Origin: Phycisphaerae bacterium
Lineage (GTDB): Bacteria > Planctomycetota > Phycisphaerae > UBA1845 > UTPLA1
NCBI GenBank assembly: GCA_019636475.1
Contig: JAHBXN010000011.1
Coordinates: 1-64,000 of the forward strand
Reading direction: 5' to 3'
DNA length: 64,000 bases
The translations under genes were made by a program, and so were the position numbers. Position 1 is the stretch's first letter. The number at the start of each line of letters is the position of its first letter. The notes below the pieces were generated by a model. It searched no databases. It saw nothing but the letters and a program-made list of their open reading frames with translations, and was not told where the DNA came from. Below are positions 17,147 to 24,055 of this stretch, piece after piece.

Positions 17147-17851
17147 GTGAGGCCCGGACGTAGCGCGGTCTGGCGATTTTTCTTTACGAGCGACAAAGGC
17201 AGGCGTGTACAAGTGGACCAGATGGAGTCAAATGAGGAGCTTTCAACGCTGCTTCGGCTGGCAATCGGCGGAGACATGGCAAGTCTGGGGCAACTGCTTG
17301 AAGCCCAACGATCATGGTGCACGGATGTTGCCCGAAGGCACATGCGAGACGGCATCCTTTTTGCTATTGACCCCGAGGATATCGTACAGACCGCGTTCGC
17401 CAATGCCACGAACAGCATTGCTTCCTTCACCCTTCAATCCGGCGATCCGATGCCGAACTTCAGGGCGTGGATGAAACGCATCATTATTAACACGATTCGC
17501 AAGGCAAATCGGCGCCGAAGCGCTGGCATCCGAGACCTTCATTCCGATTTGTTGGTTGGCTCTTCAAGCCACAATCCGCTTCGCTCACTCGCCAAGAAAG
17601 AGGCGCAACTAATCCTCTCCACATCGTTGGCTACCGTTTCGAAGCAGCACGCTCAGGTCATTCACATGTTCTACTTTGAGGGACTGTCAAAGGCTCGAAT
17701 CGCCGAACAACTTGGCAAGACCCAGGCGAGCGTCATAGGCCTGATACAACGAGCCATGGAAGCGCTTCACGAGGCTGCGGGACACTCATCTGAGTTTTAC
17801 TTGAAAGGTCGGAGACGGCGACGGAAGGGCACCGATGAGCCTGTTCCCTGA
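17147..17851 (+). CDS. ECF-type RNA polymerase sigma factor
   Basis: A 234-residue sigma-70 family protein. Region 2: GDMASLGQLLEAQRSWCTDV, DPEDIVQTAFANATNSIASF, PNFRAWMKRIIINTIRKANR. Region 4: VSKQHAQVIHMFYFEGLSKA followed by RIAEQLGKTQASVIGLIQRA (helix-turn-helix). The GTG start at 17147 has a good site (AAAGAGGA); an internal ATG at 17222 (MESNEEL) is an alternative. It overlaps the downstream kinase by 17 bases, the same sigma-kinase order as at 4.5-8.5 kb, so the two are probably one signalling unit. It lies inside the mobile element. Confidence 0.85.
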   Translation: MRPGRSAVWRFFFTSDKGRRVQVDQMESNEELSTLLRLAIGGDMASLGQLLEAQRSWCTDVARRHMRDGILFAIDPEDIVQTAFANATNSIASFTLQSGDPMPNFRAWMKRIIINTIRKANRRRSAGIRDLHSDLLVGSSSHNPLRSLAKKEAQLILSTSLATVSKQHAQVIHMFYFEGLSKARIAEQLGKTQASVIGLIQRAMEALHEAAGHSSEFYLKGRRRRRKGTDEPVP

Positions 17852-20800
17852 TATGAGCAACTCACCGTCCGATTCGTTCAAGGAGTCGGACGCGGATTTG
17901 ATCCCATCGGAGCCCGGTGGGAAAACGGTAGAGTGGCCACGCGAGTTCGGCCCGTTCCACCTGGTCGAGCAGATCGGCGCCGGCGGTTGCGGAATCGTCT
18001 ATCGTGCCGTCCCAACCTTGCCGGATTCCAACGAGGTCGTGGCGCTCAAAGTCCTCAGGCGTCAGCACGCAAGTTCGGACATCCACCTCAAGCGGTTTCA
18101 CCGCGAAGCGCGGCTCGCGCGCAAGCTGGATCATCCACGCATCGTGAAAACGATCGGTGACGGCGTCCATGACAATTGGCACTATTTGGTGCAGGAGTAT
18201 GTCGATGGCGGCGACTTACTGCATTACATGAGCGATAGGCCGTTACACCCGACCCAGGCGGCCGAATTCATTCAGCAGATTGCGGAAGCCTGTCAGCACG
18301 CGCATTCCCGTGGCATTATTCATCGCGACATCAAACCGCAAAACATTCTCGTCAACGACGGAGTGCCGAGTATTACCGACTTCGGGCTTGCCAAAGACCT
18401 GGACGCCGAAACAAAGCTGACTCGCACGAATTCTCAACCCGGCACCCGGCCTTACATGGCTCCAGAGCAGGCCGATCCGTGCCTTGCTCCAATCAGCAGT
18501 CTATGCGACGTTTATTCGCTCGGCGCGACCCTCTACCAACTCCTGACGTGCCGAACGCCTTTCCCAATCGGATCGGGCCTCAGCGACGAGGCCATCGTGA
18601 ACCAGATCGCCTGGGCCGAACCAATCCTGCCGACCAAGCTGAACTCCAGCATACCCCGCGATCTCGAGACCATTTGCCTGAAGTGCATGGAGAAATGGCC
18701 CCACGATCGTTATCCGACCGCTTCGCGTCTTGCCGACGATCTTGCCAGGTTTCTGCAAGGCAAGCCGATTCTAGCAAGACGTTCAAGCAGGCCGCGGCGA
18801 TTTGTTCGACGCTGCCAGCGAAGGCCCGGACTAACCGCCGCGATCATTGTCCTAACCGTGCTCGCCGCAGCCGGCGCGTTCGCCGCTTTCGATTACGCCC
18901 ACGAGGCGGAGGTGCAGAAGCAGTTCGCAATATCCGAGGGAACGGCAAAGGAAGAAGCCCTAATCGAAGCAAACGCCGCAAAGGCTCAAGCGCGGGTGGC
19001 GGAAACGCAAGCCGGGGAGGAATCGCGCAAGAAGCGGCTTCAGGCATATGCCTCCGACATCCAACAAATCGAGGCATCGTGGAAAACAGGTGACATCTCG
19101 CGCGCGAAGGAACTGCTCGCCAGGCACGCCCGCCCTGATTCCGGCGAAGATCTGAGGGGCATCGAATGGTATTACTGGGCATATCGACTTCGAGACGATG
19201 AACGCCCGTCATTCAAGGCCGCCCGTCGATGTCGCAGCATGGCATTTGATCCAGACGGACGATACATAGCACTTTCCACGCTGGTGAAATTGCAGCTTTG
19301 GACTATCGGCGACCAATCACTCGTACTCGATACAAAAATTGGACGTGGTACGCACACGATCGTGCTCAATAACGGACATTACTCAGACGGGAGTGTTGCT
19401 TTCAGCCCCGATGGTCGTTTTGTCGCGGCCACAAGCTACTTCAACGACAATTCATCGCGAGTGGGCTCGATAGATGTCTGGGAGTTGGACACGCTCGTTA
19501 AGGCTTTTACGATAGAAGATAGCGCCGAGGTCGGTGGGCAAGCAATCACATTTACGCCGGACTCGCGGTATGTGATCGCGGGCGGATACGACCACCGTTG
19601 GATTGCTTATGATCTAGCAGCAACAAACGCCGAACCTCGGCGAGGTCGTCCTTCCGCTGAATTCATCGCAGCACGACCGCAATTCGATGATCAGCCGCAG
19701 CTTCTCGGATTTGCCCTCCCAGTTTGGAGCATTCGCTTCTGCCCAGCACTATCGACGGCGTGTTCTGCCGGACCTTCCTATTATTGGGACTGGCCGTCCG
19801 AGCAGGTGGAGGGAGCGGCGCTTAGACCAATTCGTGATCTCGATGATGCCGTCGCGCTGCACGCACAGGCCGACGACCCGATGCTAATCAAGTTCACGAA
19901 GGACACTCTCGAATTGATCTACTTCGAGAAGGCCAAGAGACCTGCACCGGCCGATTACGAAAAGCTGCGCCGCAGATCGCTCTCGCCTGAGCTTCCCATC
20001 ACGGCGGTCGGATTCTCGCAAAACAAGATTGCTGTAGCATGCAATGACAACATTATCCGGCTCTGGTCCTTCAATCCACCAGACGCGGTATCGTATGAGA
20101 AAGAACTTCGAGGAAACACCAGGTTGATAACCAGCCTTGCGTTTGACGCGCGCGGATCACGTCTGGCCGCAGCACAAGACGATGGTACGATACTGATCCA
20201 TTCGATGTCGCGCAGAGCCGCAAAATCGAAGCAGGCCATACCCTCTGCGCCACAGGTTGCGTCATGTTCGTCCGATGACCGAACCCTCCGCGCCGTATAC
20301 AGCCCCACCGATCGAACGATCGTTGTTTCTCGTTCGGACGATGCTGTACCTGCGTTGCACATCCCGGCTCCATTCGAACCAATTGACATGGCCTTCTTTC
20401 CATCACGGCCCATAATCGCCGTTTCATTCGGCAATTCCCCTGAGGCACACAGCGGATCGAGTAAGACATCGAAATGGCCGAAGGTCGTCATCTGGGACAT
20501 CGAACAAAAGGCCAGGGTTGCATCGTTCAAGTCGACAGCAGCACTAAGGCTATCGCAATTGAGCTTCGATAAGACCGGCGACTTGCTTGCGATTCCGCTT
20601 TATGGCAGGGGGCTTGTCGTATATGACGCGCGAATCGCTTCTGCGATTTCGCTTCCCACGATCGAAAGTTGCCATGCCGTTAAACTGAGTCCTTCGGGCC
20701 GATATTTGGGTATTGGTGGCAAAGAACGGTCTGGTATCTACGACTTGCAGAGCGACGCTTGGTTATTCGCTATCGATGGTTCGTGTCAGCGATGCGCTTT

Positions 20801-21134
20801 TAGTTCTGACGAATCGATGGCGTTCATGCTGGATCATGAAGGCGAGTCGCGCAATACGGTAATTGACCTCAACAAGCGCGAAGTCATCCCGGCAGCGCTG
20901 GGTGGACATGTTAACGACGACATCGATATTTCAAGCGATGGCAAGCGCGCCTTCGTTCGCGGCCGGATGGGAATCGACGTGTTCTTCGTTGAAATTTGGG
21001 CAAGGGCGACCACTATGGAAGTCACGCCGCAGTTGGACGATGGAATGACGCTTTCCGGGTGGTTTGACAAGCAACTTGATTCGTGGAAAGAATTCGGCGC
21101 TCGCTATGAGCAAGTCGATACAGGTAAGGAATAG
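17835..21134 (+). CDS. Membrane Ser/Thr protein kinase with WD40-like C-terminus
   Basis: A 1099-residue Hanks-type kinase. Glycine loop GAGGCGIVY (~48-56), Lys in ALKVLRR (~72), HRDIKPQN (~163-170), DFGLAKD (~182-188), activation segment PGTRPYMAPEQ (~202-212). One transmembrane helix is at ~332-352 (GLTAAIIVLTVLAAAGAFAA). A coiled-coil-like charged stretch (~355-400) precedes a long WD40-like region (FSPDGRFVAATS, FTPDSRYVIAGG, FDARGSRLAAAQDDGTILIH). The start has a good GGAAGGG site and lies within the sigma-factor gene end. It is only broadly similar to the chromosomal kinase at 4.5 kb (same architecture, different sequence). The sensed signal and substrate are unknown. It probably is cargo of the element. 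Confidence 0.9.
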   Translation: MSLFPDMSNSPSDSFKESDADLIPSEPGGKTVEWPREFGPFHLVEQIGAGGCGIVYRAVPTLPDSNEVVALKVLRRQHASSDIHLKRFHREARLARKLDHPRIVKTIGDGVHDNWHYLVQEYVDGGDLLHYMSDRPLHPTQAAEFIQQIAEACQHAHSRGIIHRDIKPQNILVNDGVPSITDFGLAKDLDAETKLTRTNSQPGTRPYMAPEQADPCLAPISSLCDVYSLGATLYQLLTCRTPFPIGSGLSDEAIVNQIAWAEPILPTKLNSSIPRDLETICLKCMEKWPHDRYPTASRLADDLARFLQGKPILARRSSRPRRFVRRCQRRPGLTAAIIVLTVLAAAGAFAAFDYAHEAEVQKQFAISEGTAKEEALIEANAAKAQARVAETQAGEESRKKRLQAYASDIQQIEASWKTGDISRAKELLARHARPDSGEDLRGIEWYYWAYRLRDDERPSFKAARRCRSMAFDPDGRYIALSTLVKLQLWTIGDQSLVLDTKIGRGTHTIVLNNGHYSDGSVAFSPDGRFVAATSYFNDNSSRVGSIDVWELDTLVKAFTIEDSAEVGGQAITFTPDSRYVIAGGYDHRWIAYDLAATNAEPRRGRPSAEFIAARPQFDDQPQLLGFALPVWSIRFCPALSTACSAGPSYYWDWPSEQVEGAALRPIRDLDDAVALHAQADDPMLIKFTKDTLELIYFEKAKRPAPADYEKLRRRSLSPELPITAVGFSQNKIAVACNDNIIRLWSFNPPDAVSYEKELRGNTRLITSLAFDARGSRLAAAQDDGTILIHSMSRRAAKSKQAIPSAPQVASCSSDDRTLRAVYSPTDRTIVVSRSDDAVPALHIPAPFEPIDMAFFPSRPIIAVSFGNSPEAHSGSSKTSKWPKVVIWDIEQKARVASFKSTAALRLSQLSFDKTGDLLAIPLYGRGLVVYDARIASAISLPTIESCHAVKLSPSGRYLGIGGKERSGIYDLQSDAWLFAIDGSCQRCAFSSDESMAFMLDHEGESRNTVIDLNKREVIPAALGGHVNDDIDISSDGKRAFVRGRMGIDVFFVEIWARATTMEVTPQLDDGMTLSGWFDKQLDSWKEFGARYEQVDTGKE

Positions 21135-21248
21135 CGGCGTTCAATTCCGGCGCCGCTTGCTAGTGAATCCATGAACTAAGGCCGGCCCATTTACATTTTC
21201 TTAACGATTCTCTAGTAAGCATACTTATGGTAGACAAAGGACGTTATA

Positions 21249-21272
21249 CCCCCGTAGTTAACGGGCAGGGGG
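21249..21272. repeat. GC-rich inverted repeat before the tyrosine recombinase
   Basis: A CCCGT-N5-ACGGG stem with outer C/G runs (CCCCC ... GGGGG) lies 41 bases before the recombinase start. It could be a terminator for the kinase gene, a regulatory hairpin or a recombination site. No T run follows. Confidence 0.4.
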
Positions 21273-21313
21273 CGCGTTTACGAATTGGCAACCCATAGCG
21301 GCATGGAGGTCGC

Positions 21314-22345
21314 TTGAGTGACAAGGACATCATTCCACATCCCAACCGGTCGTTGACCCCATCCCTCGACGCGGGCAAGCCGCCGGCGATCATCGCTCAG
21401 GCCAGCGCGAACGCGCAGTTCGCCTACACCGAGTTCTTCGGCGACGAGATCGGCAACGATTATACACGCAAGGCGTATCGCCACGCCGTGCATCGGTTCC
21501 TGTTGTGGTGCGAGGACAATGGCTTTGAACTGACCCGCATCCCGCCGGGCAGCGTCGGCCAGTACATTCGAACACTTCAAACCACCGAAGGCAAGCCGGC
21601 GTCGAAGCCGACCTGCAAATTGCATCTGGCGGCGATTCGCAAGTTTTTTGACACGCTCGTACAGCGGCACGCGATTGTGTTGAACCCGGCTGCGTCGGTG
21701 CGCGGGCCGAGGGTGAGCAACGTCACCGGCAAGACGCCGGCGACCGATCCGGCCAGCGCCGGAGTGTTGCTGCGGTCCATCGACGTAGGCAACATTGTTG
21801 GCCTGCGCGACCGGGCGATCCTCGCCATCATGATGTACACCGCCTGCAGGGTTGGCGCCGTCGCCAAGCTCCGCCGCCGTGACTTCTATACCGACGGCAG
21901 GCAGTGGTACCTGCGCTTCGACGAGAAAGGCGGACACCAGCGCGACATCCCGTGCCGCCACGACTTGCAAGGCTTCGTCCAGGAATATATCGACGCACTC
22001 GGCGACTCGCTGGATGCCGACGGGCCATTGTTCCGCTCTGCGCTTGGCCGCACGCGGCAACTCACGGCGTGGGCGTGCCAGAGCAAGGACATCCACCGCA
22101 TGGTCAAACGACGCCTCAAGACTGCCGGACTGCCGACGATTTTGACGTGCCATTCGTTTCGGGCGACGACGGCGACTGATCTGCTTGAACAGGGCGTGCC
22201 GATCGAGGACGTGCAACAGTTGCTCGGCCATGCCGACCTGCGCACGACGCGACTCTACGACCGTCGCGACCGCAAGGTCACGCGGAATATCGTCGAGCGG
22301 ATTTCGATCAAGGCGGAAGGCAGTTCCGATTCGACGCAGTCGTGA
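21314..22345 (+). CDS. Tyrosine recombinase (XerC/XerD-like integrase)
   Basis: A 343-residue phage-integrase family enzyme. SAM-like N-terminal core-binding domain at ~35-125 (YTRKAYRHAVHRFLLWCEDN). The catalytic domain carries the full set: Arg179 (YTACRVGA), Lys205 (DEKGGH), His280-x-x-Arg283 (CHSFRAT), His306 (LLGHAD) and Tyr315 (TRLYDR). The start is TTG at 21314, six bases after an ATGGAGGT ribosome site. It is a second recombinase in the element beside the serine integrase. It could resolve dimers of the RepA replicon or be left from another integration event; no att repeats were found next to it. Confidence 0.9.
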   Translation: MSDKDIIPHPNRSLTPSLDAGKPPAIIAQASANAQFAYTEFFGDEIGNDYTRKAYRHAVHRFLLWCEDNGFELTRIPPGSVGQYIRTLQTTEGKPASKPTCKLHLAAIRKFFDTLVQRHAIVLNPAASVRGPRVSNVTGKTPATDPASAGVLLRSIDVGNIVGLRDRAILAIMMYTACRVGAVAKLRRRDFYTDGRQWYLRFDEKGGHQRDIPCRHDLQGFVQEYIDALGDSLDADGPLFRSALGRTRQLTAWACQSKDIHRMVKRRLKTAGLPTILTCHSFRATTATDLLEQGVPIEDVQQLLGHADLRTTRLYDRRDRKVTRNIVERISIKAEGSSDSTQS

Positions 22346-22422
22346 TGACACTTGTCAAGGTCGTCCGGCGGCGCTATCAATGTGGCCCTCACCCATTGCA
22401 ATAATTGTCAACAGGAACCCGC

Positions 22423-22635
22423 ATGACCCAGCCCAGCCCGCTCCACCTTGCCAACAGCGCCCAACAGATGGCACGCCTCGCGCCGAAAACCGACGCCGTT
22501 GTCTTCAACAAGGTGGCGATGGTCTGCATGGGCGTCATGGCCGCGGCTGCGGTGGTGCAGATGCTTCAGCCGCTGTTGCGGGAGTTGAATCGCAGGCACG
22601 ACCGGCACGAAGGTCGTCACGGTCGCGGTCGATGA
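22423..22635 (+). CDS. Small membrane-anchored hypothetical protein
   Basis: A 70-residue protein starting MTQPSPLHLANSAQQMAR after a CAGGAAC site, with one hydrophobic helix (VAMVCMGVMAAAAVVQMLQ) and a His/Arg-rich tail (RRHDRHEGRHGRGR). It overlaps the 3' end of a convergent membrane-protein gene by 19 bases. No family recognised. Confidence 0.5.
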   Translation: MTQPSPLHLANSAQQMARLAPKTDAVVFNKVAMVCMGVMAAAAVVQMLQPLLRELNRRHDRHEGRHGRGR

Positions 22636-22838
22636 CGATTGCAGTTTACAGCCATCCAACCGCCAATCAGAACGCCGGCGAATGCCGAGATTAACAGGAC
22701 GGACGTGGAATCAAGCCAGCCGGCGTAAAGCAGCAATGAACCGGGCATCCCGTAGATTGCCGCCGTCCCGCCCACCAGCCCGATGCAGAATTCCTGCACC
22801 GGCCCGGTCTTCGGCTCTTCGAGTTCATCCCACGTCAT
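22617..22838 (-). CDS. Small two-span membrane protein
   Basis: A 73-residue protein from ATG 22838 (MTWDELEEPKTGPVQEFCIG). It has two hydrophobic helices (LVGGTAAIYGMPGSLLLYAG and SVLLISAFAGVLIGGWMAV) and a basic tail. It starts in a four-base overlap with the XRE regulator, so the two share a transcript. Function unknown. Confidence 0.6.
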   Translation of the reverse strand: MTWDELEEPKTGPVQEFCIGLVGGTAAIYGMPGSLLLYAGWLDSTSVLLISAFAGVLIGGWMAVNCNRHRPRP

Positions 22839-23218
22839 AGCGTCGCCTTCGCATCGTCGGTGAGCGCATCGGCGATTCGGCCGACCAGTTCTCTGACCTG
22901 ATTGCGGGCGGCGCGGGAACGGATGCGATTGAATTCGGCGAGCAGCGCTGCCGCGCCGTAGGGATGCCAAGGCGGCTCGCCCGTCAACGGCCTGTCCGTC
23001 GCGCCGTCGCGGTACAGCGCATCGACCGAACATTGAATCAGGTCCGCCAGTTGGAGCAGTTGGTCGCAATCAAGGCCGGCACGGCCGCATTCGTAATTGC
23101 GGTAGGTCTTCAATGCGACGCCGATGTGGGCGGCCGCGGCGCGCTCGGACAGTCCGGCGAGATGACGATGATGCCGGAGATTACAGCCGATAAGCGTGTT
23201 GAGACTGCCGCGTTGCAT
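22835..23218 (-). CDS. XRE-family helix-turn-helix regulator
   Basis: A 127-residue DNA-binding protein: N-terminal helix-turn-helix (LRHHRHLAGLSERAAAAHIG, VALKTYRNYECGR) and a C-terminal helical part (AALLAEFNRIRSRAARNQVR). I chose ATG 23218; the frame is open to 23527, but the upstream part contains a good promoter and two direct repeats, so it is more likely leader DNA. It probably represses its own promoter at 23439-23467 and perhaps nearby transfer genes. Confidence 0.7.
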   Translation of the reverse strand: MQRGSLNTLIGCNLRHHRHLAGLSERAAAAHIGVALKTYRNYECGRAGLDCDQLLQLADLIQCSVDALYRDGATDRPLTGEPPWHPYGAAALLAEFNRIRSRAARNQVRELVGRIADALTDDAKATL

Positions 23219-23438
23219 GACGACCCCGCTTTGGTGTGCGTTCTGTTCGTTTGCATCCCGCCGGTGTCTTTCGGCGGAGTGCCGGGAGTCGAAAACGCCG
23301 CATACGGGCGCAGGCTGATTCCCCTTGCGGGTCTTGTATTCACCCACTCCCGACGCGGACAGCGCGGAAGCAGGGCTTGAGATACGAGCCTGCTCGTGAA
23401 GTGATCGTAGTATGCGGGATTTCGGCCCCTCGGAATAA

Positions 23439-23467
23439 TTCATAATCCAGTGGAATTCGTAAGTCAA
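23439..23467 (-). promoter_or_regulatory. Sigma-70 promoter for the XRE regulator
   Basis: On the minus strand TTGACT (23467-23462) and TATGAA (23444-23439) are spaced by 17 bases, close to consensus. The -35 and spacer fall inside one of two direct repeats, fitting an autoregulated promoter. The leader to the chosen start would be about 210 bases. Confidence 0.6.
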
Positions 23468-23511
23468 AGGATTCTGCGATGGCGCGTGTTCACGCGTGGA
23501 TTCGTAAGTCA
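23450..23511. repeat. Two direct repeats overlapping the XRE promoter
   Basis: GTGGAATTCGTAAGTCA (23450-23466) and GTGGATTCGTAAGTCA (23496-23511) differ by one inserted base and start 46 bases apart. The second sits next to the inverted repeat CGCGTG-TT-CACGCG (23483-23496). They look like regulator-binding sites. Confidence 0.55.
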
Positions 23512-23574
23512 GTACACCGACTTGCATCGAATTGGAATGGTTGCATGAAGGATCGCTCGGCGATCAGCCGCACT

Positions 23575-24003
23575 TCATTCAATGGCGTCAATGACCGTGT
23601 CACCCTCGTTTGCCGTCATGTTTTCACGGTGGTCGGCTTCGCGGACCCAGGGGACGCGGTGGCGGGTGATGCCCTCGAAGAGGCGGACGTTCGGACGAAC
23701 TTCGGCGTTGAGATTGCGGCCCTTCAGGCGGATCTTCTGGCCGAGGACGTGCAGCGTGATGCCTTCGCCTGGGTCGTACTCGGCCTTTTCGAGGTAGCCA
23801 TAGCCGATGGCGGTGATGCTGCCGTCTTTCTTTCGCAATTCCAGCATGATGGCGCGGTCGCGGATGCCGCGCAGATGTCCGAACGCGCCGAGGTCGTCGG
23901 GCGATTCGGGGTCCGCGTTCTGTGCACTGTCGGTCGCATTGCGATGCTCGGACAGATTCTCGACGGCGCGGCCGGTGTAGCGTTTGAGGATGCTGTCGGT
24001 CAT
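23575..24003 (-). CDS. Hypothetical protein next to the relaxase
   Basis: A 142-residue protein from ATG 24003 (MTDSILKRYTGRAVENLSEH) with an AGGG site. The middle is beta-rich (ITAIGYGYLEKAEYDPGEGI, TLHVLGQKIRLKGRNLNAEV), followed by RHRVPWVREADHRE. It starts 52 bases after the relaxase stop and is probably co-transcribed, so it may be a relaxase accessory protein. No family recognised. Confidence 0.6.
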   Translation of the reverse strand: MTDSILKRYTGRAVENLSEHRNATDSAQNADPESPDDLGAFGHLRGIRDRAIMLELRKKDGSITAIGYGYLEKAEYDPGEGITLHVLGQKIRLKGRNLNAEVRPNVRLFEGITRHRVPWVREADHRENMTANEGDTVIDAIE

Positions 24004-24055
24004 GGCGTAGGCCCTGTTTCGTTCGGGATGCGATGGCTCACCTTGTGATGATTCA

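Larger units (their letters stand above)
23219..23574. other. Leader region between the relaxase-side gene and the XRE regulator
   Basis: No separate gene is seen. It holds the promoter and repeats described for 23439-23511. The minus frame stays open but its composition is not protein-like (SASGVGEYKTRKGNQPAP). Confidence 0.45.

Noticed and set aside
21278-22351. Minus-strand 357-codon frame
   Set aside because: Antisense of the tyrosine recombinase, which has all catalytic residues.
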